Positions 11,475 through 21,828 of a DNA stretch of 64,000 bases are shown piece after piece. The DNA comes from Photorhabdus khanii NC19. Lineage in GTDB: Bacteria > Pseudomonadota > Gammaproteobacteria > Enterobacterales > Enterobacteriaceae. A program made the translations under genes and the position numbers. Each line of letters starts with the position of its first letter. Position 1 is the first letter of the stretch. The stretch lies in assembly GCF_000517265.1 (NCBI RefSeq), contig NZ_AYSJ01000017.1, forward strand, positions 326,652-390,651, written 5' to 3'. A model generated the notes under the pieces. That model had not been told where the DNA came from and did no database searches. It saw only the letters and a program-made list of their open reading frames with translations.

Positions 11475-12587
11475 ATGAGCGCAAAATCCCCCGAGCAGAC
11501 CAATCCTGACCTGCTGAAATCTCAGGTAACAAAAATACTTGCTACTTTTACACACCCGACACTAGAACACGATCTGACAGTTCTGAAAGCCCTGCATCAC
11601 TGTACGATGCTTGATGATGTTCTGCACATTGAATTGATCATGCCGTTTGTCTGGCGGCGTGGTTTTGAAACTCTGAAAGAGGCGACAACGCAAAAATTGC
11701 AGTCAGTGACCGGCGCAAAATCTGTTGCGTGGAAATTGAACCATGATATCAGCACATTACGCCGCGCTAACGATTTGTCGGGAATTAATGGTGTTCGTAA
11801 TATTTTGGCTGTCAGCTCAGGTAAAGGTGGCGTGGGTAAATCCAGCACCGCGGTAAACCTGGCGTTGGCGTTGGTTCAGGAAGGGGCAAAAGTGGGTATT
11901 CTGGATGCGGATATCTACGGTCCTTCTGTTCCGAGTATGTTGGGAACTGCCAAAGAACGCCCAACTTCCCCGGATGGTCAGCATATGGCGCCTATTATGA
12001 CTCATGGCCTTGCCACTAACTCCATTGGTTATCTGGTGACAGATGACAATGCAATGGTATGGCGTGGCCCGATGGCCAGTAAGGCATTGATGCAGATGTT
12101 ACAGGATACATTATGGCCGGATCTTGATTATCTGGTTATCGATATGCCACCGGGGACCGGTGATATTCAGCTGACGTTGTCACAAAACATCCCGGTCACG
12201 GGGGCGCTGGTGGTGACAACGCCTCAAGATATCGCCTTAATTGATGCGATGAAAGGCATTGTCATGTTCCAAAAAGTGAAAGTTCCTGTACTGGGTATCG
12301 TTGAAAACATGAGTGCACATATTTGCGGCAACTGTGGTCACCTGGAGCCTATTTTTGGTACTGGCGGGGCGGAAAAACTGGCCGCTAAATATCATTGCAA
12401 ACTGTTGGGACAAATTCCTCTGCATATTTCGTTACGTGAAGATCTTGACCGTGGAGAGCCAACCGTTATCAGCAATCCTGATAGTGAATTCACGGATATT
12501 TACCGGGAAATTGCCGCGAATATTTCTGCGCAGATGTACTGGCAGGGTGAGAAGATACCGACGGAGATTTCGTTCCGCGCTGTTTAA
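11475..12587 (+). CDS. mrp: Iron-sulfur carrier protein Mrp (ApbC)
   Basis: A P-loop ATPase that carries and transfers Fe-S clusters in the cytoplasm. The 370-residue product has an N-terminal DUF59/MIP18-type domain (about 1-95), then the deviant Walker A GKGGVGKSS at 116-124, DADIYGPSVPSMLG, DMPPGTGD, and the CGNC pair in the HICGNCGH segment that holds the bridging cluster. The ATG at 11475 has AAGGAG 5 bases upstream; an in-frame upstream start at 11454 would add seven residues without ribosome-site support. A strong terminator follows. Confidence 0.96.
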   Translation: MSAKSPEQTNPDLLKSQVTKILATFTHPTLEHDLTVLKALHHCTMLDDVLHIELIMPFVWRRGFETLKEATTQKLQSVTGAKSVAWKLNHDISTLRRANDLSGINGVRNILAVSSGKGGVGKSSTAVNLALALVQEGAKVGILDADIYGPSVPSMLGTAKERPTSPDGQHMAPIMTHGLATNSIGYLVTDDNAMVWRGPMASKALMQMLQDTLWPDLDYLVIDMPPGTGDIQLTLSQNIPVTGALVVTTPQDIALIDAMKGIVMFQKVKVPVLGIVENMSAHICGNCGHLEPIFGTGGAEKLAAKYHCKLLGQIPLHISLREDLDRGEPTVISNPDSEFTDIYREIAANISAQMYWQGEKIPTEISFRAV

Positions 12588-12608
12588 TATCCATATTCGA
12601 TGAGTAGT

Positions 12609-12641
12609 AACGGGTTATGATATTTTTATAACCCGTTTTTT
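12609..12641 (+). terminator. Rho-independent terminator of mrp
   Basis: AACGGGTTAT (12609-12618) pairs perfectly with ATAACCCGTT (12628-12637) and runs into TTTTTT. It lies 21 bases after the mrp stop. Confidence 0.92.
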
Positions 12642-12832
12642 GCGTATCGAAGAAAGAATTCTTTTCAGATTCATCTCTGTTGCATGGTTTTTATGCGAAA
12701 CGCTTCGAAAAAAATGAGACTTAATCTTGTTTACACTGGAACAGATATCATTAACTCCCTATAATCTTGCCCGACTTAGCACTCTTAGGTGCTTTGTTCC
12801 CCATTTTTTCTAGAATCAGGTTAATCTCTATT

Positions 12833-13474
12833 ATGGCTGACGAAGCACATCAGTGCACAATTGTAGGAATTTCCGGTGCATCTGCCTCAGGTAAAAGTCT
12901 CATTGCGAATACACTTTACCGTGAATTACGCGCTCAGGTTGGTGATCACAACATCGGTATTATCCCAGAAGATTGTTACTATAAAGACCAAAGCGATCTA
13001 TCAATGGAAGAGCGTTATAAGACCAATTATGACCACCCAAGTTCCATGGATCACAATCTGCTCTTTTCTCATCTGCAAGATCTGAAAGCCGGTAAATCGA
13101 TTGAATTACCACAGTATGATTATGCCGCTCATACCCGCAAGTCAGAAGCGATTTATTTTGCGCCGAAAAGAGTTATTATTCTGGAAGGTATTCTGCTATT
13201 GACGGATAAGCGCTTGCGCCAGGAGATGGACTTCTCTATTTTCATTGATACACCGTTGGATATTTGTCTTATGCGTCGTATTAAACGGGATGTTAATGAC
13301 CGAGGACGTTCTCTGGATTCTGTTATTGAGCAATATCATAAAACTGTACGTCCAATGTTTCTGCAATTTATTGAGCCATCAAAACAATATGCAGATATTA
13401 TTGTGCCACGCGGGGGTAAAAACCGCGTAGCGATTGATGTGCTGAAAGCCAAAATTGGTCAGTTCTGCGAATAA
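12833..13474 (+). CDS. udk: Uridine kinase
   Basis: Phosphorylates uridine and cytidine to UMP and CMP, completing pyrimidine salvage with cdd. The product is 213 residues, as in E. coli. The Walker A motif GASASGKS is at residues 15-22, and [17 protein letters not shown] and [13 protein letters not shown] are conserved. The ATG at 12833 gives MADEAHQC, matching relatives; the frame is open upstream to 12767 but that extension is not conserved. The ribosome site is weak. dcd follows after 55 bases and may share the transcript. Confidence 0.96.
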   Translation: MADEAHQCTIVGISGASASGKSLIANTLYRELRAQVGDHNIGIIPEDCYYKDQSDLSMEERYKTNYDHPSSMDHNLLFSHLQDLKAGKSIELPQYDYAAHTRKSEAIYFAPKRVIILEGILLLTDKRLRQEMDFSIFIDTPLDICLMRRIKRDVNDRGRSLDSVIEQYHKTVRPMFLQFIEPSKQYADIIVPRGGKNRVAIDVLKAKIGQFCE

Positions 13475-13529
13475 TAAAACTTTGCTTGTCAGGCATTGAT
13501 AAGCATCATCGTATTTGAGAGGGAAAATA

Positions 13530-14111
13530 GTGCGACTCTGTGACCGTGACATTATTAAATGGCTTGATGAAGGTAAATTGGTCATTTCTCCACGTCCGCC
13601 GATTGAACGAATTAACGGGGCAACGGCTGATGTGCGCCTTGGAAATCAGTTTCGTGTTTTCCGTGGTCATACTGCCGCGTATATTGATTTGAGTGGCCCA
13701 AAAGATGAAGTCAGTGCTGCTCTTGATCGTGTGATGAGCGATGAAATTATCCTGCCTGACGATGAGGTTTTTTTCCTCCACCCTGGAGAGTTGGCACTGG
13801 CTGTCACTCTGGAATCCGTCACGTTGCCTGATGATTTGGTGGGCTGGCTTGACGGACGCTCTTCTCTTGCCCGTCTTGGATTGATGGTGCATGTGACGGC
13901 GCACCGCATCGATCCGGGCTGGCATGGTCAGATTGTTCTCGAATTCTATAATTCTGGTAAATTGCCTCTGGCGTTGCGTCCGGGTATGGTGATCGGTGCT
14001 TTGAGTTTTGAACCGTTATCTGGCCCGGCTGATCGTCCATATAATCGTCGTCAAGATGCAAAATATAAAAATCAGCAAGGTGCGGTGAGTAGCCGTATTG
14101 ATGAAGATTAA
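13530..14111 (+). CDS. dcd: dCTP deaminase
   Basis: Deaminates dCTP to dUTP, supplying dUMP for thymidylate. The product is 193 residues, exactly as in E. coli. A GTG start at 13530 is chosen because GAGAGGG lies about 7 bases upstream and the protein then reads [15 protein letters not shown]; the TTG at 13515 is rejected. Family motifs are [34 protein letters not shown] and [15 protein letters not shown]. It lies between udk and asmA as in E. coli. Confidence 0.97.
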   Translation: MRLCDRDIIKWLDEGKLVISPRPPIERINGATADVRLGNQFRVFRGHTAAYIDLSGPKDEVSAALDRVMSDEIILPDDEVFFLHPGELALAVTLESVTLPDDLVGWLDGRSSLARLGLMVHVTAHRIDPGWHGQIVLEFYNSGKLPLALRPGMVIGALSFEPLSGPADRPYNRRQDAKYKNQQGAVSSRIDED

Positions 14112-14165
14112 TGTTTTTATCGGCTACTGAGTCGCATTTACCGCTTTAATAAAGCTGAGGAAGTC

Positions 14166-16013
14166 ATGAAAAGATTACTGACGGCACTGGTTATTTTACT
14201 GGTCGTGATTATTACCGGTTTAGCGGCATTAGTCATGTTAGTGAACCCGAATGACTTTCGTGCTTATATGGTTAAGCAGGTGCAAAAAAAGAGTGGCTAT
14301 CAGCTTGTTCTGCAAGACGGTATGCGTTGGCATGTTTGGCCAAAACTCAGCATTATTACCGGGCGTATGTCATTGACTGCACCGGGAGCGGCGCAACCGG
14401 CAGTGACGGCAGAAAATATGCGCCTGGATGTGGAGTTGTGGCCACTTCTTTCTCATCAGCTTGCAGTTAAAGAGGTGATGTTAAAGGGGGCGGTGTTGCG
14501 ATTAACCCCGGAAAGCAAAGTTCAGGAAAAAGAGAATGCCCCTGTTGCACCGAAAGGGAATACAGCAAATCCTGTCGCCAAAGGGGAACGCTGGAAACTT
14601 GATATTGCCAGAATTAAAGTCGCTGACAGTTTACTTATCTGGCAAAGAGATGATCACGCTCAGTTGAATGTCCGCGATATTAATCTGCTAATGAAACGGG
14701 GGGATCAAAACCATATCAGTGTGGAATTGAGCAGTAAGGTCAGTAAGAATCAGCAAGAACTGGCTTTTAATCTTAATGCAAATGTAGACATTTCGGGTTA
14801 TCCATATCGTGTTGCCGGTAATATTGATGCTTTCGATTATCAGCTTCAGGGGGTAGGTATACCCACGGGAGGGATTAGTGGTTCGGGAAAAGTGAATGCT
14901 GTTTATCGGGAAAAAACGACAGATGAACCACAAACAATCTCTCTACAGGCTCTGAGTTTCACGGCTAATGAGAGTGAGCTGCATGGCAGTATAAAGGCAA
15001 TATTAGGTGCTCACCCTGATTATCAGATAAATTTATCTTCCCAAAAATTGAATTTAGATAATCTGGTGGGATGGGATTTGCTTCCTGAAGATAGTTCAGA
15101 AGCTAAACGCCATTACCGGATAGAGAATAGTTCAGCTAAACCGGTGATTGCGGTTTCGAGCTCAGTGCAGCCTGATTACAGCGCTGCATTTCTGAATGAT
15201 TTTAATGCCAGTGTTACTGTTAATGCGAACAAATTTATTTATCGGGGAATGGAGATCGATGACCTGATATTCAAAGCAGCGAGTAATGATGGTATTGCCG
15301 AAATTTCTGTTCTGAGTGGGAAATTATTTGGCGGTCATTTCTCTATTCCAACCATTCTGGATGCAACAGGTAATCAACTTAAATTACATATCAAGCCCTT
15401 ACTGCAAGATATAGAACTGGAACCAATACTCAAAGCATTTTCTTTACCACAGGCATTTAGTGGTAAATTCAATCTGAATGGCGATCTTTCTGGTAAAGGA
15501 TATGATGGTTATGCTATTGCGCATATTTGGCATGGTGATCTTAATTTCAGTTTAGTTAATGCCAAAATGCATGGATTGAATATCTCCCAATTGATCCAGC
15601 AATCCGTTGCCCGTGCAACGAATAAAGTGAATATCCCTGATGATATGGGTAACTTTACCCGTGCCAAAAGGCTTGATATTAAAGCAGTACTTAATCGGGG
15701 TGATGTAAAAATCAGTCAGCTTCATGCCGTATCCGAGCTGTTAAATATTGACGGTCAGGGTGAGGCCAACCTGCTTAAACAAGATGTTGATGTCGCTTTA
15801 AAAGTGCAGGTAACTCAAGGATGGGATGCAGATGATGAATGGGTGCGCCGTTTGAGCAAACTGAAAGTACCGCTGCGGCTTTATGGTAGTTGGAGCAATC
15901 TGAAATACAACCTTGATATTGAGCAATTGCTGCGTAATGAGCTGGAGAATAAAGCAAAACAGATCATCAATGATTGGGGTATCCGTAATAGTAACAACAA
16001 AGAACATCAGTAG
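14166..16013 (+). CDS. asmA: AsmA, envelope lipid-transport family protein
   Basis: An inner-membrane-anchored periplasmic protein of the AsmA-like family, which shares the repeating-beta-groove design thought to move phospholipids toward the outer membrane. The 615-residue length matches E. coli AsmA (617). Residues 1-25 form the anchor helix; AsmA domains follow, with NPNDFRAYMVKQVQKKSGY near the N-terminus and the FNLNGDLSGKG and LLNIDGQGEANL segments in the C-terminal part. A GAGGAAG site precedes the ATG. It ends before a strong hairpin. Confidence 0.94.
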   Translation: MKRLLTALVILLVVIITGLAALVMLVNPNDFRAYMVKQVQKKSGYQLVLQDGMRWHVWPKLSIITGRMSLTAPGAAQPAVTAENMRLDVELWPLLSHQLAVKEVMLKGAVLRLTPESKVQEKENAPVAPKGNTANPVAKGERWKLDIARIKVADSLLIWQRDDHAQLNVRDINLLMKRGDQNHISVELSSKVSKNQQELAFNLNANVDISGYPYRVAGNIDAFDYQLQGVGIPTGGISGSGKVNAVYREKTTDEPQTISLQALSFTANESELHGSIKAILGAHPDYQINLSSQKLNLDNLVGWDLLPEDSSEAKRHYRIENSSAKPVIAVSSSVQPDYSAAFLNDFNASVTVNANKFIYRGMEIDDLIFKAASNDGIAEISVLSGKLFGGHFSIPTILDATGNQLKLHIKPLLQDIELEPILKAFSLPQAFSGKFNLNGDLSGKGYDGYAIAHIWHGDLNFSLVNAKMHGLNISQLIQQSVARATNKVNIPDDMGNFTRAKRLDIKAVLNRGDVKISQLHAVSELLNIDGQGEANLLKQDVDVALKVQVTQGWDADDEWVRRLSKLKVPLRLYGSWSNLKYNLDIEQLLRNELENKAKQIINDWGIRNSNNKEHQ

Positions 16014-16036
16014 ATTAGAAACTTACCTGATGTGCC

Positions 16037-16076
16037 AGCCCGGTGCAGCCTTAATTAGCTGACCGGGGCTTTATCT
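16037..16076 (+). terminator. Rho-independent terminator of asmA
   Basis: AGCCCGGT (16037-16044) with inner CAGC pairs with GCTG and ACCGGGGCT (to 16070), followed by TTTATCTTGTTT. It lies 24 bases past the asmA stop. Confidence 0.8.
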
Positions 16077-16089
16077 TGTTTCCAGAGGG

Positions 16090-16123
16090 AAATAAGCACT
16101 CAGTGATCAACACCGCACTGAGT
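16090..16123 (-). terminator. Terminator of yegH
   Basis: On the minus strand ACTCAGTG (16123-16116) pairs with CACTGAGT (16105-16098), followed by GCTTATTT. The stem touches the yegH stop codon. It faces the asmA terminator, closing two convergent units. Confidence 0.65.
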
Positions 16124-17694
16124 TATTCTTTATTCTCTTCTTCTGAAACCAATGGCGTAATTTTTACCTTATTAATTCGGTGACTAGTGACTTCCAGTGG
16201 TTCAAATAGATAATTATCAATCTGCAATTGTTCACCTTGCTGTGGAATATGTTGTGAATGTTCCATCAATAAACCTGCTAAGGTTTGATATTCACGCTTC
16301 TCATCCAGTTGCAAAGGAACATAAAGGATCAAATCATCCAGCGGCATATAACCATTGGCAATCCAGCAGCCATTTTCAGTCGCTTGAATGTCATGACGGG
16401 CATCAGTTTCTTCGCCATCTACCGGCAGATTACCCGCGATAGTTTCCATGACATCGGTCAGAGTAACAACACCTTCCACAGAACCAAATTCATCGACGAC
16501 AAATGCGAAGTGAGTCTGCGCCTGGCGGAACTGCTCCAATGCCTGAAGCAGTGAGAGCTGCTCAGGGAAAATCAACGGTTGTTTTATCAACGAATGCAAA
16601 TCAAAAGGCTGTTGGTTGAGTTGTTGATTCAGTAAATCAATAACATGGACAACACCTAATGGTTCGTCACTGATATTTTCATCTGTCACGACAATACGTG
16701 TGTGAGGGCTTTTACTCAGTATTTGCGTCAGATTTTCTGCCGGTGCATTGATATCAAGGTATTCCACGTCGTGGCGTGAGGTCATGATACTGTTGACGTT
16801 ACGCTGCGCCATGCCCAGAACTCTGGCAATCATTTGGCGTTCTTGTGGATCAAACACTTCCTGATTATCAGAAATTAGATTAGATGTATGGTTATCCAAT
16901 TCTGCCTTTTCATGTTTGCCACTGAGGATACGCAAAACGGCCTCCGCTGTTCTTTCACGCAGTGATCGGGAAGCAGTAAGAAATCTGCGGCGGTTAAACT
17001 GAGCGAATTGATTCAGGGATTCAATCATAATTGAGAAGCCGATAGCGGCGTACAAGTAACCTTTTGGTATGTGATAACCAAAACCTTCGGCGACCAGACT
17101 GAAACCGATCATCAGCAAGAAGCTCAGACAGAGAATAACGATGGTTGGATGAGCATTGACGAAGGTTGTTAATGGCTTACTTGCCAGTATCATCAGGAAC
17201 ATCGCGATGGTTACTGCTGCGATCATGATACCGATGTTATCAACTATACCGACAGCAGTAATCACTGAGTCCAGAGAGAAGACGGCATCAAGGACAATTA
17301 TCTGTGCGACAACTGTCCAAAATTTAGACGTTTTGCGTTGTTGCCCTGAGTGTGCATCCTTGCCTTCCAGTCGCTCGTTTAGCTCCATCGTCGCTTTGAA
17401 TAATAAGAAAAGGCCACCTACCAACATAATCAAGTCACGGGCACTGAATGGATGTTCCCAGAGCGTAATTAATGGATTAGTTAACGTTATCAGCCAGGAG
17501 AGACTAAAAAGCAACACGACACGCATCAGTAGTGCACAAGTCAACCCTGTGATACGCGCTTTGTCTCTTAGTTTTTCAGGAAGTTTATCTGCCAGAATGG
17601 CAATAAAGACCAGATTGTCGATTCCGAGGACAATTTCTAGAACGATAAGAGTAACCAGTCCAGCCCATATCGTCGGATCTGCGATCCATTCCAT
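16123..17694 (-). CDS. yegH: YegH, TerC/CBS/CorC domain membrane protein
   Basis: A 523-residue inner-membrane protein matching E. coli YegH (527). The N-terminal 240 or so residues are a TerC-type membrane domain with the signature [20 protein letters not shown] and [16 protein letters not shown]. Two CBS domains follow (about 300-430, including [20 protein letters not shown]), and the C-terminus is a CorC/HlyC transporter-associated domain. TerC relatives move metal ions such as manganese, often at the site of membrane protein insertion; the substrate here is unknown. asmA is the convergent neighbour. Confidence 0.92.
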   Translation of the reverse strand: MEWIADPTIWAGLVTLIVLEIVLGIDNLVFIAILADKLPEKLRDKARITGLTCALLMRVVLLFSLSWLITLTNPLITLWEHPFSARDLIMLVGGLFLLFKATMELNERLEGKDAHSGQQRKTSKFWTVVAQIIVLDAVFSLDSVITAVGIVDNIGIMIAAVTIAMFLMILASKPLTTFVNAHPTIVILCLSFLLMIGFSLVAEGFGYHIPKGYLYAAIGFSIMIESLNQFAQFNRRRFLTASRSLRERTAEAVLRILSGKHEKAELDNHTSNLISDNQEVFDPQERQMIARVLGMAQRNVNSIMTSRHDVEYLDINAPAENLTQILSKSPHTRIVVTDENISDEPLGVVHVIDLLNQQLNQQPFDLHSLIKQPLIFPEQLSLLQALEQFRQAQTHFAFVVDEFGSVEGVVTLTDVMETIAGNLPVDGEETDARHDIQATENGCWIANGYMPLDDLILYVPLQLDEKREYQTLAGLLMEHSQHIPQQGEQLQIDNYLFEPLEVTSHRINKVKITPLVSEEENKE

Positions 17695-17940
17695 ACAGTT
17701 TGTTTTACCTTTTAATATGACGGCTCATGCCGAATAATGAATAATGGGCATTGACTCATCAAATTTCAATAGTTGATTTTTCATCTGAGGAAGTTTTTTT
17801 TAAAAAATAAGTTATGGCGGTATTGATAGCAGCAATAACTATCCACTGAGCCTAATCCTGAGTTAACATGTGATCACATTAACAAATTGCATACTAATGA
17901 TAATTAGTGTGCAAGTATTATCATCAGACAGGAGTTATTC

Positions 17941-19347
17941 ATGTCCAAGCAGCAGATTGGTGTTGTCGGTATGGCGGTGATGGGGCGTAACCTGGCACTG
18001 AATATTGAAAGCCGTGGTTATTCCGTATCTATATTTAATCGTTCAAGTGATAAAACTGACGAAGTGATTGCCGAAAATCCAGGGAAAAAATTAGTCCCAA
18101 GCTACACTATCGAAGAATTTGTCGATTCACTGGAAAAACCGCGCCGTATTCTGCTTATGGTTAAGGCTGGCGAAGCAACCGATAAAACTATCGCTTCACT
18201 GACTCCGCATCTGGATAAAGGTGACATTTTGATTGATGGTGGTAATACCTATTTTCAGGATACTATCCGCCGTAACCGGGAGCTTTCTGCTCAAGGCTTT
18301 AATTTTATCGGTACAGGCGTTTCCGGTGGTGAAGAGGGTGCATTGAAGGGGCCATCGATCATGCCGGGTGGTCAGAAAGAGGCGTATGAGTTGGTTGCGC
18401 CAATTCTGCAAGAGATCGCGGCTAAAGCTGAAGGTGAACCTTGTGTGGCATATATTGGCCCAGATGGTGCCGGTCATTATGTGAAAATGGTTCACAACGG
18501 GATTGAATACGGTGACATGCAGCTTATTGCTGAAGCCTATTCCTTACTGAAAAACGCCTTGAATCTGGGCAATGAAGAGCTATCCGAGATTTTCACTGAT
18601 TGGAATAATGGTGAACTGAGTAGCTATTTGATTGAAATCACGGCTGATATTTTCCGTAAGAAAGATGAAGCAGGTCAATATTTGGTTGATGTGATTTTGG
18701 ACGAAGCAGCAAACAAAGGGACCGGTAAGTGGACCAGCCAGAGCTCTCTCGATTTGGGTATTCCATTGACACTGATCACTGAATCTGTATTTGCACGTTA
18801 TCTCTCTTCTCTGAAAGATCAGCGAGTTGCCGCCGCTAAAGTTTTGAGTGGGCCGCAAGCACAGCCATTTAAAGGTGATAAAGTTGAATTTGTTGAGAAA
18901 GTGCGCCGTGCACTTTATTTGGGTAAAATTGTTTCATATGCTCAGGGCTTTCAGCAATTAAAAGCGGTATCTGATGAATATCAATGGAACCTGAATTACG
19001 GTGAGATTGCTGGAATTTTCCGCGCCGGTTGCATCATTCGCGCTCAATTTCTGCAAAAAATTACTGATGCGTATAACGAAAATGCAGATATTGCTAACCT
19101 GTTACTGGCACCTTACTTCAAGAAAATTGCTGATGAATATCAGCAGGCGTTGCGTGATGTCGTCTCTTATGGTGTGCAGAATGGTATCCCAACACCGACT
19201 TTTTCCGCGGCTATTTCTTATTACGACAGTTATCGTTCGGCTGTATTACCCGCTAACTTGATTCAGGCACAACGTGACTACTTCGGTGCTCATACTTATA
19301 AGCGTACTGATAAAGAGGGTGTTTTCCATACTGAGTGGATGGAGTAG
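17941..19347 (+). CDS. gnd: 6-phosphogluconate dehydrogenase (decarboxylating)
   Basis: Oxidises 6-phosphogluconate to ribulose 5-phosphate with NADP+ in the pentose phosphate pathway. At 468 residues it has the E. coli size. The N-terminal Rossmann motif is [15 protein letters not shown], the catalytic stretch is [20 protein letters not shown] and the substrate signature is [25 protein letters not shown] precedes the ATG. An inverted repeat ACTAAT-GATA-ATTAGT lies 33 bases upstream. Unlike E. coli, no O-antigen cluster surrounds it; two accessory genes follow. Confidence 0.98.
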   Translation: MSKQQIGVVGMAVMGRNLALNIESRGYSVSIFNRSSDKTDEVIAENPGKKLVPSYTIEEFVDSLEKPRRILLMVKAGEATDKTIASLTPHLDKGDILIDGGNTYFQDTIRRNRELSAQGFNFIGTGVSGGEEGALKGPSIMPGGQKEAYELVAPILQEIAAKAEGEPCVAYIGPDGAGHYVKMVHNGIEYGDMQLIAEAYSLLKNALNLGNEELSEIFTDWNNGELSSYLIEITADIFRKKDEAGQYLVDVILDEAANKGTGKWTSQSSLDLGIPLTLITESVFARYLSSLKDQRVAAAKVLSGPQAQPFKGDKVEFVEKVRRALYLGKIVSYAQGFQQLKAVSDEYQWNLNYGEIAGIFRAGCIIRAQFLQKITDAYNENADIANLLLAPYFKKIADEYQQALRDVVSYGVQNGIPTPTFSAAISYYDSYRSAVLPANLIQAQRDYFGAHTYKRTDKEGVFHTEWME

Positions 19348-19430
19348 ATCCTGTTATTTCCGCTTGACCAGGAGAGTGAAGTGCTTGTATCAGGTATGAT
19401 GTAGTTAGCTTTCGCGATAATTCTGGAATG

Positions 19431-19468
19431 CGCCGTTGCGGTTTTTTAACTGGTGTGCCGCAACGGCG
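19431..19468. terminator. Hairpin with CCGTTGCGG arms at the end of the short paralogue
   Basis: CGCCGTTGCGG (19431-19441) and CCGCAACGGCG (19458-19468) pair perfectly over 11 bases. The 16-base loop contains TTTTTT and the stop codon of the 110-residue gene, so the stem overlaps its last codons. It is nearly the same hairpin as at 19997-20034. Confidence 0.6.
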
Positions 19469-19778
19469 TGGCTCTAATAATGTGAAAATCAAAACGGTTA
19501 TTTCCTGCATGAACCAGTTTCAGATTCTTAGGAAAATTGAGACCTTCATCAGTGATCGCAACGCCATGTGCATCATAAGAAAAATAGAATGATCCGTTGC
19601 CAATATATTCTCTGGTGTTGGTGTTTCTTACGTATATTGAAGTGACTATCTCTTTCTGCATAAGTAGTTCATCAACGACAGCATAATTATCATCAGTTAT
19701 CGTGTTAACCTCGACTTTTTCCTGCTTTTCTCCGTTAAATATCTTAACGGTCATAGAAAATTTTACATCTGATGTCAT
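19446..19778 (-). CDS. Short paralogue of the crystallin-like protein, possibly truncated
   Basis: A 110-residue protein of unknown function. It aligns with the C-terminal half of the 206-residue product encoded at 20101-20721 (shared: NGSFYF, DEGLNFPKNL versus DEKANFPKNL, AGNNRFD and HII) but lacks the N-terminal crystallin-like part. Its final codons run into a hairpin that in the longer gene lies beyond the stop, so it looks like a partial copy that lost its original end. There is only a weak ribosome site. The ATG at 19778 is the first in frame. It may be non-functional or a single-domain variant. Confidence 0.6.
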   Translation of the reverse strand: MTSDVKFSMTVKIFNGEKQEKVEVNTITDDNYAVVDELLMQKEIVTSIYVRNTNTREYIGNGSFYFSYDAHGVAITDEGLNFPKNLKLVHAGNNRFDFHIIRATPLRHTS

Positions 19779-19996
19779 TTTTTCTACTCATCTTGGTGTT
19801 TTGAGTAAATATTATCGAATTATTTTACATTAATAATATTACGAAAATACCTATAAATAGATATATGGCAGTAGAATGGTTGGATTTGTTGATAATTCAT
19901 AAGAGAATCGTTAGATAAATATTTTTCTGAATGGAAATAGAGTTCTTAATTATCGCTAATATGGCTGAGTCTCATGTCTTTTTAAAAAATTACAAT

Positions 19997-20034
19997 ACAC
20001 CGTTGCGGTTGTTAATAATAATCCGCAACGGTGT
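19997..20034 (-). terminator. Terminator of the 206-residue gene, in the 322-base gap 19779-20100
   Basis: CCGCAACGGTGT and ACACCGTTGCGG form a perfect 12-base-pair stem with a 14-base loop; on the minus strand it is followed by ATTGTAATTTTTT. It lies 66 bases past the stop. The rest of the gap up to the short paralogue is AT-rich with nothing else recognised. Confidence 0.8.
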
Positions 20035-20100
20035 TACTTAAATTTTCAGAACGTAGCCTTTCTGGAAACAAGAGTTAATTATTGTTACATCATACCCGGA

Positions 20101-20721
20101 TTAGAACGAAAAGTCGGTACTGATGATATGAATATCAAAACGGTTATTACCTGCGTTGACTATTCTCAGATTTTTAGGGAAATTAGCCTTCTCATCAATA
20201 GTAACAACACCATTTGAATCACGATGAAAATAGAATGATCCGTTATTAATGTATACTCCAGTGCTGGTATTCCTTATCGCAATAGCAGTGACTAACTCTA
20301 TATTATATGGGAGTATGCCAACGAGCGCATAATCATCATCAGTCGTCGTTTCAACTGGTCCTACACAGACTGTGTTTGTGAACATGGAGAATCTTATACC
20401 TGAATTGGTGTCATCAATGACTCTTAATGCAACCAGGCATGTATCTTTTGGTGCGACTTTAAATTTAGATAATCCTTTAATTTCTCTATCAATATCGGGA
20501 TGATCATATTCCCATTCACGATAGCGTTGGCCTGGTTCGCAATTACTATAATGACGCCACGCATAGACTTTTGATAGCGTTCCAATTTTCACTGAACGAT
20601 ATCTATCGTTGAGATCATAAGGCAGTGGAATAATGCTATCATTTTCTGGATAATGATGCCCTTCGCCTAGAAAGTATTTTCTATCGAAAAAAGTTGCACC
20701 TGTAACTAATTTATTAGTCAT
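20101..20721 (-). CDS. Two-domain beta-rich protein, crystallin-like N-terminus
   Basis: A 206-residue protein without signal peptide or membrane helix. Residues 1-60 resemble a beta/gamma-crystallin Greek key (ATFFDRKYFLGEG, then LNDRYRSVKIGTLSKVYAW); this is a pattern judgement, not a search. The C-terminal 100 residues form a second beta-rich domain shared with the adjacent 110-residue product. AAGGAG lies 11 bases before the ATG. The gene has its own terminator. Its function is unknown; crystallin folds often bind calcium or stabilise proteins. It lies in an accessory patch after gnd. Confidence 0.65.
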   Translation of the reverse strand: MTNKLVTGATFFDRKYFLGEGHHYPENDSIIPLPYDLNDRYRSVKIGTLSKVYAWRHYSNCEPGQRYREWEYDHPDIDREIKGLSKFKVAPKDTCLVALRVIDDTNSGIRFSMFTNTVCVGPVETTTDDDYALVGILPYNIELVTAIAIRNTSTGVYINNGSFYFHRDSNGVVTIDEKANFPKNLRIVNAGNNRFDIHIISTDFSF

Positions 20722-21303
20722 ATTCTTTACTCCTTAAAAACTTATTTTGGAAAAATGTAATCTTTCTTTCTGAAAGCGGATTTAGAATACAATGAGTATG
20801 GGGTTTTTGTATTTAATAAAATATAATGAACAGATATATTAAATTGTTGCCAATATAACGCTAATATAATTGACATGTCATTTTGTGGCCGATGTTCGAA
20901 ATAAAGATTCTGAAATTAAAATAATTGAAAATTCCTATCAAGAAACACCCTTGTTTGGGTAGTGAATTATCCCATAGTGTAATTGATGACTTTTTGTATA
21001 TGACTAAACAGTGAATAATTAGATATTCATGGTATTTGATAATTATATCTGCTTGTTTAATGTTTATATAATGTAGCAATAGCGATAATTTCGTCTAATA
21101 ATATGAGTTTGCGGGAGGGGATAGTTACTGATTTAAATAAAAATTCTTTAAATATTATCTTAAATAGCCTATTTCTATAGACTATTTAATTAATTTTTCG
21201 TTATTGAATTGAGAGTTGTTTGTTTACCTCAAGTTAGCAATGAAATTTATTCATGACATCTCTTCAATCTGCCTATTATCACTTTAATTTTCTGCAATTG
21301 TAT
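20722..21303. other. AT-rich intergenic region, nothing recognised
   Basis: About 580 bases between the crystallin-like gene and yeaK. Strongly AT-rich. The only open frame of note (20861-21079, minus) has no ribosome site and low-complexity composition. The promoter of the crystallin-like gene should lie at the left end. Confidence 0.5.
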
Positions 21304-21795
21304 TTATTTGGTCCGCCGAAAGTTTACCAGTTCAGGTTGCGCAATCCGGTGATAATCTTTGGTGTTGAGAATGACAGAGCATTCAAGGCTACCGGCATTA
21401 AAAGCCAGTTCATCAAAGCGTTCAAACAATAACGGGTCTGCAACCAGCTTTAGATCAGGGTGAAAACTGAAAGGTGGAATTGAGCCGAATACACATTGAG
21501 TCAGTTCAGAAACTTCTTTAGGACTTGCCAAGGATGCACGGGTACCACCGATCTGTTTTGCCAGTACAGAGAGATCAGCTTGTTGATCCGCAGGGAGTAC
21601 AGCAAGTACATATTGGCGGAACCCTTCCCCTTTAACATGACAAACTAATCCTTTGGCCCCTTGACCAAGTTGTGTGCCACGGATTTTTGCAACCTCTTCA
21701 GAACGTCCAGCGGTTGGATGTTTCATTACTCGATAACGGGCATGATTATCATCCAGTAATGCAGTCAGGCGGTTAAATATTTCGTTAGAGGGCAC
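21304..21795 (-). CDS. yeaK: YeaK, mischarged aminoacyl-tRNA deacylase
   Basis: A 163-residue YbaK/ProX-type editing protein; E. coli YeaK hydrolyses wrongly charged aminoacyl-tRNAs in trans. Family segments are RGTQLGQGAKGLVC, VLPADQQADLS, IGGTRASLASPKEV, FGSIPPFSFHPDLKLVADPLLF and the C-terminal IAQPELVNFRR. A GTG start at 21795 with GGAG about 6 bases upstream gives MPSNEIFNRL, the best match. It is a single gene; an ERIC repeat lies just upstream. Confidence 0.93.
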   Translation of the reverse strand: MPSNEIFNRLTALLDDNHARYRVMKHPTAGRSEEVAKIRGTQLGQGAKGLVCHVKGEGFRQYVLAVLPADQQADLSVLAKQIGGTRASLASPKEVSELTQCVFGSIPPFSFHPDLKLVADPLLFERFDELAFNAGSLECSVILNTKDYHRIAQPELVNFRRTK

Positions 21796-21828
21796 AATAA
21801 GCTCCTAAGCAATAGTGTAATGAATTGA

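Noticed and set aside
17156..17737. 193-codon ORF antisense to yegH
   Set aside because: Fully within the strongly conserved yegH gene and with the composition of a reverse-frame shadow.
17893..17908. Fur-like or operator site before gnd
   Set aside because: ACTAAT-GATA-ATTAGT is palindromic, but it does not fit the full Fur consensus and gnd is not a known Fur target.
20861..21079. 72-codon ORF upstream of the crystallin-like gene
   Set aside because: Low-complexity, isoleucine-rich product, no ribosome site, AT-rich DNA.
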